A program made the translations under genes and the position numbers. Positions 23,367 through 32,594 of a DNA stretch of 33,287 bases are shown here, piece by piece. The notes under the pieces are model-generated. The model was given only the letters and a program-made list of their open reading frames with translations, was not told the origin of the DNA and did no database searches. This DNA comes from CAYZQH01 sp050300015 (GTDB lineage Bacteria; Pseudomonadota; Gammaproteobacteria; Pseudomonadales; Cellvibrionaceae), in assembly GCA_050300015.1 (NCBI GenBank), contig JBNKWZ010000030.1, forward strand, positions 1-33,287, in the 5' to 3' direction. Positions within the stretch are counted from its first letter, which is position 1. Each line of letters starts with the position of its first letter.

Positions 23367-25385
23367 TTATAGCCGGTTGCGTGCCAGGTCTCGCATTAAA
23401 AAGCGCGCGGAATGTAGGTGTAGCGCGAGGGATTGTGGAAGAGGCAGTGGAACACCTGTGATCATATTACTCAGTAATTCGGCACACAGTGGCGCGTAGG
23501 TTAACCCGCGTGAACCGTGACCTAGGTTCATGAACAACCCTGGCCAATAGTGGCCTGGAGCATCAATGGTATGTTTAAAGTTGTGTCGGTACTTGGCGAA
23601 CCGCTCAATCATTCTCGAGGCCATTGGCACCGGTCCAACCATGGGTAAGTAGTCGGGTGTAGTGCAGCGAAAGCTCACTCGATCGGTGTGTACTCCCTGC
23701 GCGAGGTGCTCGAAATTGGGTGACAGGGCTGTTGCATTGCGAAAGTTCAGAGCCGAGTCCGCGGGTGTTGAGTTCGAATCCTGGTTGTTGAGGGTAAAGG
23801 TAGCGCCCAAGCAATGCTGACCCCGCCAAGCCGGTGCGATATAGCCCTCTCCACACAGCACGGTTTTTAGATGCAGGGAAGATGCGTCGCTGGTCACTTG
23901 TGTGATTTGCCCGCGAATGGATTTGGTGGTGAGCCACGCACATTGGTGTAATTGTTTGGCTTCGTTTGCCGAGGCGATGACCACCGCGTCGAAACCCTTG
24001 TGCAATACGTTATTGCATAGGAGTGTCCAACTGCTTTTGTAAGTGAGGTCGGTGACTTTAGAGTGGGGTTTGAGGTTGATGTTGGGGTGACGCAGCAGGG
24101 CGTTACATACCTCAATTGGCCGCAGCCAACCGCTGTTTGCAAAATAGAGCGCGGGCAGAGCGATGTCTACCCCGGCAACTTCGCGCGCCTGCTGTGGGGT
24201 CACCCATTGGCACAGTGTTGGGTAACGCTGGGCGATGTCTGGATATTGCGCCGCCGATGTAGGAGAAGCGGCCAATTGCAGTACGCCGCAGGCACTACCT
24301 GCCTGCTCGAACAAGCCGAGCTGTCGATAATGTCGGCAGGCATAGTGAAACGCGCTTGCGTTAAAGTCTGCCAGTGGTCCTGGTAGAGGAGAGAGCTTGG
24401 TATACAGGGCGCCCTGAGGGTTACCGGAGGCGCCTGCAGCAACGCCTTGGGCCTCAAATACCGTGACGGCAAACCCCTTTTCGGCCAGTGATCGTGCTGT
24501 ATGCGCGCCACTCAAGCCCGCGCCAATAACGGCAACGCTTTTGGCTGCATTGGCGGTCACTGGTTGTAGGTGCCAGCTTGGCTCGGGTTTGTCATTCGGT
24601 CGTCTGGATTTGGGGCGCGCTTTGCCACACAGCATGTCACGTTTTTGACCAAAACCCGCGGTCTTTTTCACATCAAAACCCGCGGACTCAAGGCCTCTGC
24701 GAACAACCCCCGACGCGGTATAGGTGGCGAAGGTTGCATCGGGGGCGCTCAATGCATGCAGGGTTTCAAAGAGGGCGGGCGACCACATGTCGGGGTTTTT
24801 GGCGGGGGCAAAGCCATCCAAAAACCAAGCATCGATTCGTCCGCAGGCGTTCAAGAAGGGGCCCCAGTGGCTGTTACTTGCGCTCACCTGTGGCCCTGGA
24901 TGGGGGTGGGGCAGTAACGCTTGCAGCCCTTCAAGAGCATCGCCAATGATCAGGGTGAGGTGGATATTATGGGGTAAATGAAAACGATAAAAACCCGGGC
25001 CCGCGAGAGAGTATTGCGCTAATAAGGGGGCTGCCACGGTTTGTAAATCGGGCCACAGCGAAAGTGCTTTGACCATGTCATCCAAGAGCAGGGGTGATTT
25101 CTCAACACTGACAAAGTGCAACATGGCCGTTTTAGGTGCCGTTTTTTGCCACAGGTCGCAGGTCACAAAAAAATTTAAGCCCGTACCAAAACCCGTCTCC
25201 GCGATGGTGAAAGGCTGATGCTCGCCCAGCATTGTCCAGCGGTTAGGCAATTGGTTGTGCTTTAAAAAAACGTGATGGGTTTCTTCAATTCCAGAGGACC
25301 TCGAAAAATACACATCGCCATATTCACGGGAGACCGGTTGGCCGTCGGTGTCCCAGGTGAGCGTGGCGTGTTGTATATCAGTCAT
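23367..25385 (-). CDS. mnmC: Bifunctional tRNA wobble-uridine enzyme MnmC
   Basis: This 672-residue protein (E. coli MnmC is 668) modifies wobble U34 of several tRNAs. The C-terminal FAD domain removes the carboxymethyl group to give nm5s2U, and the N-terminal domain methylates it to mnm5s2U with SAM. The methyltransferase half (about 1-250) has ETGFGTGLNFF and IDAWFLDGFAPAKNPDMW. The oxidoreductase half (about 280-672) begins with the dinucleotide-binding SVAVIGAGLSGAHTARSLAE. Both halves look intact. Its ATG overlaps the end of fldB by eight bases (ATGACTGA), so it is translationally coupled to fldB. Confidence 0.95.
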   Translation of the reverse strand: MTDIQHATLTWDTDGQPVSREYGDVYFSRSSGIEETHHVFLKHNQLPNRWTMLGEHQPFTIAETGFGTGLNFFVTCDLWQKTAPKTAMLHFVSVEKSPLLLDDMVKALSLWPDLQTVAAPLLAQYSLAGPGFYRFHLPHNIHLTLIIGDALEGLQALLPHPHPGPQVSASNSHWGPFLNACGRIDAWFLDGFAPAKNPDMWSPALFETLHALSAPDATFATYTASGVVRRGLESAGFDVKKTAGFGQKRDMLCGKARPKSRRPNDKPEPSWHLQPVTANAAKSVAVIGAGLSGAHTARSLAEKGFAVTVFEAQGVAAGASGNPQGALYTKLSPLPGPLADFNASAFHYACRHYRQLGLFEQAGSACGVLQLAASPTSAAQYPDIAQRYPTLCQWVTPQQAREVAGVDIALPALYFANSGWLRPIEVCNALLRHPNINLKPHSKVTDLTYKSSWTLLCNNVLHKGFDAVVIASANEAKQLHQCAWLTTKSIRGQITQVTSDASSLHLKTVLCGEGYIAPAWRGQHCLGATFTLNNQDSNSTPADSALNFRNATALSPNFEHLAQGVHTDRVSFRCTTPDYLPMVGPVPMASRMIERFAKYRHNFKHTIDAPGHYWPGLFMNLGHGSRGLTYAPLCAELLSNMITGVPLPLPQSLALHLHSARFLMRDLARNRL

Positions 25386-25917
25386 GCAGGCCCGGCAATT
25401 GAAAATCTTCTAACAGTTTGCGACACCATTGGTCGAGCCGTGCCTCGGTTTTGTCAAAGTCGTTTTCTTCGTCTAAGGCGAGGCCAACAAAGTGCGTGTT
25501 GTTTTTGGTGAGGGCTTTGGAGGCTTCAAACGTGTAGCCCGATGCCGGCCAGTGCCCCACGATGGTGGCACCTTGGGCCACAAGTTTATCGTGCAAATAG
25601 CCCATGGCATCCAAAAACCATTCGGGGTAACCCACCTGGTCCCCCAAACCATAAAGGGCCACAACTTTGCCGGATAAATTGAGGTCGTCCAGCTCCTCCC
25701 AAACGTCTTCCCAGTCTTCTTGTAACTCGCCGTAATCCCAGGTGGGAATACCGAAAATTAACAGGTTGTAAAACTGTGCCTCCAGAAGAGGGACTTCTGC
25801 AATGTTAAAAAAATCCACGCGGTCTTCACCCAGTCGTGCGCGAATTTTCTCGCCTGCCATCTCGGTGTAACACGTGGAGCTGCCGTAAAAAAGACCGATG
25901 GGTGCGCGTGTGCTCAA
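25378..25917 (-). CDS. fldB: Flavodoxin, FldB type
   Basis: This 179-residue protein carries FMN and moves electrons. The phosphate-binding loop is GLFYGSSTCYTEMAGEKI, in which CY replaces the usual GN and which is diagnostic for FldB. Next come GIPTWDYGELQEDWEDVWEE, the FMN-stacking region YGLGDQVGYPEWF, and GLALDEENDFD. No ATG fits. I favour a TTG start at 25917, overlapping the mioC stop as TTGA, with GGGGA eight bases upstream; a TTG at 25932 would add five residues. It lies between mioC and mnmC in an overlapping operon. It may serve iron-sulfur or radical enzymes. Confidence 0.93.
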   Translation of the reverse strand: MSTRAPIGLFYGSSTCYTEMAGEKIRARLGEDRVDFFNIAEVPLLEAQFYNLLIFGIPTWDYGELQEDWEDVWEELDDLNLSGKVVALYGLGDQVGYPEWFLDAMGYLHDKLVAQGATIVGHWPASGYTFEASKALTKNNTHFVGLALDEENDFDKTEARLDQWCRKLLEDFQLPGLHD

Positions 25918-26354
25918 AGCTGCTGTCCCCAAGTGTGCGCCCAGGTTTTGGCTTCTTGTTCGTAGTCGTCCACGTAGATCGCATCCATCACCAGAGGGTC
26001 CCCCACACGTTTTGCGCCAAGGTCTGCTAGTGCTTCATCAAGGGTCTGCCCCGCTTGCGCAAAATTGGGGTAGGAGCTGTCGCCCAGATTAATAATGCCG
26101 TAAAGCCGTGCTACAAGGTTGGGGCAGTCGTGCTTGAGGTAAGCGTACAGAGGCAAGATGTTATTGGGTAAATCCCCCATGCCGGTGTTGGAGGTGCAAA
26201 TTAAAATTACCGAGTTTTCGTCTAAATCGCCTTTTTCAAAAAAGGGGTTAAGCGTGGCCGTATGACCATCCTCCGACAGTTGTGCTGCTACCGCGCGTGC
26301 CACGGCCTCTGCTTGCCCCATGACAGAGCCGATTATGATCTGTACATTTGCCAT
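25914..26354 (-). CDS. mioC: Flavodoxin-like protein MioC
   Basis: This 146-residue short flavodoxin is nearly the same length as E. coli MioC (147). The FMN-phosphate loop region is IIIGSVMGQAEAVARAV, followed by CTSNTGMGDLPNN (a loop near the isoalloxazine ring) and GIINLGDSSYPNFAQAG. In E. coli MioC is required for biotin synthase activity in vitro. The start is ATG 26354, which has GAGG five bases upstream; the in-frame GTG two codons earlier lies inside the ribosome-binding site. It is the first gene of the mioC-fldB-mnmC overlapping set, 71 bases after rdgC. Confidence 0.9.
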   Translation of the reverse strand: MANVQIIIGSVMGQAEAVARAVAAQLSEDGHTATLNPFFEKGDLDENSVILICTSNTGMGDLPNNILPLYAYLKHDCPNLVARLYGIINLGDSSYPNFAQAGQTLDEALADLGAKRVGDPLVMDAIYVDDYEQEAKTWAHTWGQQL

Positions 26355-26425
26355 GTGCACCTCTCAAAAGGCGGTAATTTTAGTGACTTTTACGTCCTTG
26401 GACAAACGTGGGGGTGCCGGCAAAC

Positions 26426-27337
26426 TCAATCGATTTTGCCCACACCACCCATTGCCCGGGTGAGATCTTCGATTAGGTGAGTGACTTCTACGCTCATCAA
26501 TGCAAAAGTTTGATCCAATTCTTCGGCAATGCTCTCGGCTGCACGTTCGTCCACTTTTTCAATGAGGGCGTCTGCAAATTTTAAACGTTTGATGGCCAGC
26601 TCATGGTCTACAACACAATCAACAGCATCGTTCCAGTTCAAGGCCAATTTGCGCACGAACATACCGGTGTCCAAATGTTTTAAAAATTCCGGTGCGGAGA
26701 GGTCTTGGTTTTTACAGCGAATCACGCGTCCTTCGTCTTTCGGGGCCTCTAGCTCGCATTCTTCTCCTAGGGTGAAGGGTTTGGGGGCAGTGCTGTTGGC
26801 CAACCAGGTGGTCAGGGTTTGGGTTGGAATGTTTTTGCAAGTCAGCGGGATCACCGACAAGCTGCCTACCGCATCGCGTAGAAGGTTGAGTATTTCTTCG
26901 GCGCGTTTGGCGGAGGCTGCGTCCACCACAACCAGCGAGGCTTGCGGGTCAATATAGGCTCGAATCATTTGCGATTTAGCAAAGGCTTTGGGTAACAGCG
27001 TGATTTGTATGTCTTCTTTGAGTGTTTGCCGCTCTTTACGGCTCACGTGTCTGGATTCCTTCTCTTGAATGGCCAAAACCTGCTCTTCTAGCTGTTCGTT
27101 GATTACGGCCGCAGGTAGGACTTTCTCCTGTCGCTTGACGCAAAGCAGTATACGACCGCTGGCAGTATGAGCCAAAGTTTGGCCGTGGCGACCTAGGGGA
27201 GGGCACCAACCAATGCTTTGGGTTTGTTGGTGCGAGCAGGGAGTAAAAGCGCCGTCTTCCAGAAGCGGCTCTAAGGTTTCGGCAGTTTCTGTAAACGGCT
27301 TGGTCAGGCGGTAAACTCGCAAATTCTTAAACCACAC
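26426..27337 (-). CDS. rdgC: Recombination-associated protein RdgC
   Basis: This 303-residue protein has the same length as E. coli RdgC, a ring-forming DNA-binding protein that limits RecA activity. It begins MWFKNLRVYRL when read from GTG 27337, which has AGAGGA just upstream; the frame stays open further upstream, but those residues do not belong to the family. Family blocks include FTPCSHQQTQSIGWCPPLG, LLPKAFAKS, VDAASAKRAEEILNLLRDA, RVIRCKNQDL and LALNWNDAV. It diverges from ygiQ across about 200 bases. Confidence 0.95.
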   Translation of the reverse strand: MWFKNLRVYRLTKPFTETAETLEPLLEDGAFTPCSHQQTQSIGWCPPLGRHGQTLAHTASGRILLCVKRQEKVLPAAVINEQLEEQVLAIQEKESRHVSRKERQTLKEDIQITLLPKAFAKSQMIRAYIDPQASLVVVDAASAKRAEEILNLLRDAVGSLSVIPLTCKNIPTQTLTTWLANSTAPKPFTLGEECELEAPKDEGRVIRCKNQDLSAPEFLKHLDTGMFVRKLALNWNDAVDCVVDHELAIKRLKFADALIEKVDERAAESIAEELDQTFALMSVEVTHLIEDLTRAMGGVGKID

Positions 27338-27545
27338 AAAGGGTTCCTCTTGTGAGATGGGGTTAGGTAGCGGTGATGGCCAGGCAATCACTTACAGTCT
27401 GTAGGGCTTAAACACCCAGCGATGGCAAAAAGCGCTGTTTTGCGGCCGCGCATTAAGCCTGTTCGGCCGGCAACTCGTCAAGTTTCCTGGAGTGCGGCCC
27501 AGTTATTTGGGACAATGCCACTTTAGCTACCCTAAAGTGCGATTT

Positions 27546-29681
27546 ATGACAGCTCAAGCGACGCCGCTTTTTTCTTACCCCAAATATTGGGCCGAGTGTT
27601 TAGGCCCTGCGCCATTTTTGCCCACCAGTCGTGAAGAGATGGACGCTTTGGGGTGGGACAGTTGCGATGTGATTATTATCAGCGGTGATGCGTATGTGGA
27701 TCACCCAAGCTTTGGCACTGCGGTAATCGGGCGCCTGCTGGAAAGCCAAGGCTACCGTGTGGGTATTATTGCGCAACCCGACTGGCACTCTGCCGAACCT
27801 TTTAAAGCGCTCGGTAAGCCCAACCTGTACTTTGGGGTTTCTGCCGGCAATATGGATTCCATGATCAACCGCTACACGGCGGACTTAAGGCTGCGCTCGG
27901 ACGACGCCTATACGCCCAATGGTGATGGTAGCCGTAGGCCAGATCGCGCTGTGATTGTATACGCGCAGCGTTGTCGCGAAGCCTTTAAGGATGTTCCTAT
28001 CGTGATTGGTGGTATTGAAGCCAGTTTACGGCGCATAGCGCAGTATGATTACTGGAGTGACGAAGTCCGTCGTTCAGTTTTGATTGATTCCAATGCGGAT
28101 TTGTTGTTGTTTGGTAATGCCGAGCGCGCCATTGTGGAGGTGACGCACGCCTTGGCGGCCGGTACCTCTATTCAAGCGTTACCGATGATTCGCGGCACGG
28201 CCCACGTTCGCCGCACACCACCGGCCGGTTGGACTGAAATCGATTCTTCCAGGGTGGATTGGCCCAAAAAAATCGACGATATTCCCAACCCTTATGACTA
28301 TAAAGAGCCAGAAACCCAAGCGTGTCAAACCGCCGATGCGGGCGAGCCAAGTGCGTTGGGTGAGGCACAGGAAGAACCCATTCGTATCATCCCCATGCCG
28401 CTGCACCGGCAATACCAATTGGATCATGATACGACTTATATCAGGCTTCCGTCATTTGAAAAGGTGCGCAATGATCGCGCGCTTTATTGCCATACTTCGC
28501 GTATTTTGCATTTAGAGTCGAACCCCTACAATGCGCGACCTTTGATACAAAAACACGGCAACTTTGAAGTGTGGATTTGCCCGCCGCCCATCCCCTTGGA
28601 AACCCCAGAAATGGATGGTGTGTTTGGTTTGCCTTATGCCCGTGTGCCGCACCCCATGTATCAAGGCGCTACCATTCCCGCCTATGAGATGATCAAAACC
28701 AGCGTCAATATTATGCGTGGCTGTTTTGGCGGGTGCACTTTTTGTTCGATCACCGAGCACGAGGGGCGCATTATTCAAAGTCGCTCGGAAGAATCAATTC
28801 TGGCAGAAATAGAGATGATCCGAGACAAAACGCCCGGCTTTACCGGCGCGATTTCAGACCTCGGTGGTCCTACCGCCAATATGTACCGTTTGACCTGTAA
28901 ATCGCCTGAGATATTGTCCAATTGTCGGCGGTTGTCTTGTGTGTTCCCCACCATTTGCAAAAACCTAATCACCGATCATTCTCCTACCACACAACTGTAC
29001 CGCAAGGCGCGAAATTTGAAAGGGATCAAAAAAATCTCTATTGCATCGGGTTTGCGCTACGACCTCGCGGTAAAAGACCCTGAATACGTTAAAGAGTTGG
29101 TGACCCATCATGTGGGCGGGTATTTAAAAATTGCACCGGAGCATACCGAAGATGGTCCGTTAAACCATATGATGAAACCGGGTATTGGAGCCTATGATGA
29201 CTTCAAAAAAATGTTTGAAAAATTCTCTAAAGAGGCGGGTAAGAAGCAGTACTTAATCCCCTACTTTATTGCCGCACACCCCGGTTGCGAAGATGACGAT
29301 ATGATTAATCTTGCGCTGTGGCTCAAGAAAAATAAATATCGACTGGATCAAGTACAAACCTTCTACCCTTCGCCAATGGCGATGGCCACAGCCATGTACC
29401 ACTCCGGCAAAAGCCCACTCGGTAAAGTCACATACAAGAGTAAAGGTGTACGCACCCCCAAAAACCTGGAGCAGCGCCGCTTACAAAAAGCTTTGCTGCG
29501 GTTTCACGACGAAAAAAACTGGCCCATGCTACGCGAGGTATTTATTAAAATGGGCAGGGGGGATCTGATTGGCAACGGTGAAGGCGCGCTGATTCCTGCA
29601 GAAGTTACGTCCGCTCGACATCGCAGTACGAAGCGAGGCGTTGGCGCTCCTCGCGGACGCAAGGGAAGAAATCGGCGTTAG
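27546..29681 (+). CDS. ygiQ: YgiQ-family radical SAM protein
   Basis: This is a 711-residue protein. The N-terminal half has LGWDSCDVIIISGDAYVDHP and PDRAVIVYAQRC, and the centre holds C393-x3-C397-x2-C400 (RGCFGGCTFCS), which binds the radical-SAM [4Fe-4S] cluster. FTGAISDLGGPTANMY and HHVGGYLKIAPEHTEDG are near-identical to the E. coli family. The C-terminal tail is basic (KRGVGAPRGRKGRNRR). The reaction is unknown. ATG 27546 is chosen because the family sequence begins there; an in-frame ATG at 27492 would add 18 unrelated residues. No strong Shine-Dalgarno precedes either start. Confidence 0.95.
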   Translation: MTAQATPLFSYPKYWAECLGPAPFLPTSREEMDALGWDSCDVIIISGDAYVDHPSFGTAVIGRLLESQGYRVGIIAQPDWHSAEPFKALGKPNLYFGVSAGNMDSMINRYTADLRLRSDDAYTPNGDGSRRPDRAVIVYAQRCREAFKDVPIVIGGIEASLRRIAQYDYWSDEVRRSVLIDSNADLLLFGNAERAIVEVTHALAAGTSIQALPMIRGTAHVRRTPPAGWTEIDSSRVDWPKKIDDIPNPYDYKEPETQACQTADAGEPSALGEAQEEPIRIIPMPLHRQYQLDHDTTYIRLPSFEKVRNDRALYCHTSRILHLESNPYNARPLIQKHGNFEVWICPPPIPLETPEMDGVFGLPYARVPHPMYQGATIPAYEMIKTSVNIMRGCFGGCTFCSITEHEGRIIQSRSEESILAEIEMIRDKTPGFTGAISDLGGPTANMYRLTCKSPEILSNCRRLSCVFPTICKNLITDHSPTTQLYRKARNLKGIKKISIASGLRYDLAVKDPEYVKELVTHHVGGYLKIAPEHTEDGPLNHMMKPGIGAYDDFKKMFEKFSKEAGKKQYLIPYFIAAHPGCEDDDMINLALWLKKNKYRLDQVQTFYPSPMAMATAMYHSGKSPLGKVTYKSKGVRTPKNLEQRRLQKALLRFHDEKNWPMLREVFIKMGRGDLIGNGEGALIPAEVTSARHRSTKRGVGAPRGRKGRNRR

Positions 29682-30007
29682 CACGATTCTTGTCGTTGAG
29701 GCGGACTGGCGATGAGCACGATGCAGAGCGTTATAAAAAGACAGAAGAGCTTCATGGCCGGTTCTATATTCGGGTGCTTCTAAAAGTGCACCTTTTTCAC
29801 GATGGCGGCGTAAGCTCCTTCTCGAAGCCTCACAAATTGGCAAGATAGCCAATTTGCACAACTCAGCTGCCCGCAGGCGAATCACAAGGAAGTGATTCAT
29901 GATTGACTCCGTGTAAACTGCGGTTCTCGGCAACGGCTCCGTGCCTTGCTTTTTGGCTCTCACGAAACAATTTCTCATTTTAGAGGAGCCCGTTAGGGAC
30001 TCGATAA
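29682..30007. other. Convergent gap filled by repeat A
   Basis: These 326 bases lie between ygiQ and the ABC permease gene, whose ends face each other. From 29773 the sequence is repeat A copy 2. The first 90 bases show no feature, and no classical terminator is visible for either gene. Confidence 0.45.
29773..29990. repeat. Dispersed intergenic repeat A, copy 2, with two inner hairpins
   Basis: Blocks at 29773-29818, 29911-29950 and about 29962-29990 match copy 1 (14977-15165) in order and orientation. The interior differs and holds two perfect hairpins: CAAATTGGC/GCCAATTTG (29833-29856, loop AAGATA) and GAATCAC/GTGATTC (29879-29898, loop AAGGAA). The outer blocks are therefore conserved while the inner module has been exchanged. 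Confidence 0.55.
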
Positions 30008-31324
30008 CTAAATTACCTCCAGATTCGAACGTCGCCAGAGGTTAACCATCGCATAAGCCGCAAGCGCCAAGGGTATGGCTAATATCATAACCAGGCCCGG
30101 TTTAATTAAGGCGATTAGCATTAAGATAACAAACCCGAACACCTGCACAACCAGAATTCCAGTTTTGGCGAAGGCGACGAAGCCCGGGGGGATCAGCGGT
30201 ACAGAAAAACACACTAATATATTGAACACCCATCCGACCAATACACCCAAAAATAAAAAGTGCCACATTTCGGACTCCACCAGAAAGAGCCCCACAACCA
30301 GTAAGCCCGCGCATAAGCCGGCAAATAGCAGCAGACGACAGATATGGGTAAGCGCCAGTGTGTTCATAAACGCTGCTCTGTCTTTGCCGTCATAACGCAA
30401 CCACAAGGTAGCCATTGTAAAGCGATACATTTGCAGTTCATTCAAATTCATTGCCATGATGACCAGCATCGGCAACAACAAAATCAGGTACACATAAATA
30501 ATATCGAACTGCAACCAGTATGCACCGACGGCCAAGAGCGCGGCTAATGCTGCTATTAGGGCAGCAATTTGGGGGCTATCGAGGGCTTCATGATCATATA
30601 GAGCAATCGCCGTGTTTAGATGCCGGCATAACTTGCCGTCGCCTTGTAGAATTTTATTGAGATAAACCGGAGCGGTACTTTGGAGGAATAGGTTGGCATT
30701 GGTGTTGTCTCGCGTCTTTGACGCCGGCCCTAGGTATTGACTAAACCATTGACCAACAGCCTGAACTTGCAGGCGCAGAGGTTGATTCAAAAATCTATGT
30801 GCGAGTCGAGCCAGCGCCAAAGCCGCAAGTGACAAAAATAGGAGTGTTTGCAAGTAAGAGTGAGAGGTTGCCCATTGCGAGAGCTGTTCACCTCCGGCGA
30901 CCATAGCAGCGATGAAAACAAGTACGCTGACCGCCGCCCAAAACGCGGCAGAGGCATAGCTTCCCCATAGGCTTAAGCTATAACAGGCGAATGCAGCACT
31001 TATGGTATAGACAATATTGACCTGGTGATGCACCGCCTCCGCCACACCCCCTACCAAAGACAACAGTAGGCCCTCAAGTGAAGCCTGCAAAATAAGGGCT
31101 TTTTTATAGTCTGGCCAGACAAAGGCATAGTCATTGCCGTTCGCTGATTGCAATCGCTGTTGATGCTCCCAGGCAAGTAGCATCAACAGATAGGCTGTAA
31201 AAAAAACATTGCTCGTGCTGATTAATGCGAAGCATACAATCAACATGCGCGCCACTTCAAAAAAAAGTCGTGTGCCTCGCCATCGCAACCACATTATATG
31301 CAGGGCCAATTTTAGTGTATGCAT
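30008..31324 (-). CDS. ABC transporter permease, about ten membrane segments
   Basis: This 438-residue inner-membrane protein has hydrophobic segments throughout, for example LIVCFALISTSNVFFTAYLL near the start and IVVQ-to-IALIKPG and MILAIPLALAAYAMV near the end. No substrate-binding motif is recognisable. Its ATG at 31324 overlaps the ATPase stop by one base (TGATG); a GTG one codon earlier is an alternative, with GGAGG upstream of both. With the ATPase and GntR regulator it forms a YtrA/YtrB-like operon, commonly linked to export or envelope stress. The substrate is unknown. Confidence 0.85.
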   Translation of the reverse strand: MHTLKLALHIMWLRWRGTRLFFEVARMLIVCFALISTSNVFFTAYLLMLLAWEHQQRLQSANGNDYAFVWPDYKKALILQASLEGLLLSLVGGVAEAVHHQVNIVYTISAAFACYSLSLWGSYASAAFWAAVSVLVFIAAMVAGGEQLSQWATSHSYLQTLLFLSLAALALARLAHRFLNQPLRLQVQAVGQWFSQYLGPASKTRDNTNANLFLQSTAPVYLNKILQGDGKLCRHLNTAIALYDHEALDSPQIAALIAALAALLAVGAYWLQFDIIYVYLILLLPMLVIMAMNLNELQMYRFTMATLWLRYDGKDRAAFMNTLALTHICRLLLFAGLCAGLLVVGLFLVESEMWHFLFLGVLVGWVFNILVCFSVPLIPPGFVAFAKTGILVVQVFGFVILMLIALIKPGLVMILAIPLALAAYAMVNLWRRSNLEVI

Positions 31325-32199
31325 CACCGGTTGACCTCCAGAAAAATATCTTCCAGGCCTAGCGGCTGCACCTCCACCTGCGCTTGGAATTGCTGTTCCA
31401 ACTGGGTAACCACCTGCGGGTTAAAACCCCGCAAGCACAAGCTGGCGTGGGTTCCTGTCACGTTGACGGAGAGTAACTCGGGTACGTCGAATGTCTTGGG
31501 TAGGGGATGGCGCGCTTGTATATTTAACTTCACAACCTGTTCTTTAAGCTCATCAATTTCGCCTTGAAAATACACGCGTCCGGCCTTCACAATGGCCACA
31601 TCGGCGGCCAGACGTTCAAGATCCGAAACAATATGCGTGGAAAAAACAATGGTTTTGCCTTCAGTTGCATTTAAATCAATTAGTTGCCGAACAAATTCGC
31701 GCCGCGCCACGGGGTCCAGCGCTGCGACGGGCTCATCCAAAATCAGCAAATCCGGGTTATGACCCAATGCCAACACAATGGCTAGGCGTTGTTTTTGCCC
31801 CACCGACATACGGGCCACGCGCGTACTGCCCACCAGGTCCCACTTGTGCAGCAGGTGCTCCGCATGGGCATGGTTCCAAGCCGCATAAAACCCACCTGTG
31901 AACTGCAACATTTGTTCTGCGGTCATCCAATCCATCAATTGTGGTTGTTGGGGAACATACCCAATACGATGTTTGTACTGGCCGGGTAAATTCCAGGCGT
32001 CGTGACCGTACAAACGCGCGTGCCCGGCATCAGGTTTTAGCAAACCCAAAGCGGTGCGAAGCAGCGTGGTTTTACCTGCACCGTTAACGCCCAATAACCC
32101 CAGCACCCTGTGTTGCTGCACAGTCAAGTTTACACCGTTTAATACGGACTGCCCTTTCAGTTGTTTGTACAAGTTGTCTACTTCTATTACGTGAGTCAT
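31324..32199 (-). CDS. ABC transporter ATP-binding protein (YtrB/CcmA-like)
   Basis: This 291-residue cytoplasmic ATPase drives the adjacent permease. It has Walker A GVNGAGKTT (about 37-45), a Q-loop YVPQQPQL, a signature MSVGQKQRL (about 131-139), Walker B LLILDEP and an H-loop STHIVSDLERL. The C-terminal 80 residues form a regulatory extension typical of export-type single-domain ATPases. Its start overlaps the GntR stop as ATGA (32196-32199) and its stop overlaps the permease start, so all three are translationally coupled. Confidence 0.93.
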   Translation of the reverse strand: MTHVIEVDNLYKQLKGQSVLNGVNLTVQQHRVLGLLGVNGAGKTTLLRTALGLLKPDAGHARLYGHDAWNLPGQYKHRIGYVPQQPQLMDWMTAEQMLQFTGGFYAAWNHAHAEHLLHKWDLVGSTRVARMSVGQKQRLAIVLALGHNPDLLILDEPVAALDPVARREFVRQLIDLNATEGKTIVFSTHIVSDLERLAADVAIVKAGRVYFQGEIDELKEQVVKLNIQARHPLPKTFDVPELLSVNVTGTHASLCLRGFNPQVVTQLEQQFQAQVEVQPLGLEDIFLEVNR

Positions 32200-32594
32200 C
32201 GGCGCCCCCTCAATGTTTGCACTATCGCGTTCATCGCATGTTTGGTCGGAATTTGCAGTTGCTCAATCTGCTCAACGAGTGTGTTCACAGCGGGCTGTAT
32301 TAATGCTAGGCGCTGCTCGAGGCTTTGTTCTAAGTCTTCATTGGTGGCTACCCTCATGCCAATTCCTCGTATTCTCTCGAGTAGGCCGTCTTCCTCCAGC
32401 AGGCTGTAAGCTTTGGATATGGTCATGGGGTTGACGGCAAATTCGGTGGCCAGCTGGCGCACAGAAGGCATTGCGTCACCCGCACGCAACTGGCCACTGG
32501 CTACCATGCGCGTGACCTGTTCACGTACCTGGCGATAAATGGGAACACCGCTGCTCGGGCTTAAATTGAGGAGTAAATTCGCTGTAGTAGGCAA
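32196..32594 (-). CDS. GntR-family regulator, YtrA subfamily
   Basis: This 132-residue repressor-type protein has a winged helix-turn-helix at about 14-82: VPIYRQVREQVTRMVASGQL, PSVRQLATEFAVNPMTISKA and LEEDGLLERIRGIGMRV. A short helical tail follows, as in the YtrA subfamily, which lacks a large ligand domain. No ATG or GTG fits; TTG 32594 is the only sensible start. The gene heads an operon with the ABC ATPase and permease. A palindromic site 20-43 bases upstream is its likely operator. YtrA-type regulators usually repress their own operon and respond to antibiotics or envelope stress. Confidence 0.9.
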   Translation of the reverse strand: MPTTANLLLNLSPSSGVPIYRQVREQVTRMVASGQLRAGDAMPSVRQLATEFAVNPMTISKAYSLLEEDGLLERIRGIGMRVATNEDLEQSLEQRLALIQPAVNTLVEQIEQLQIPTKHAMNAIVQTLRGRR

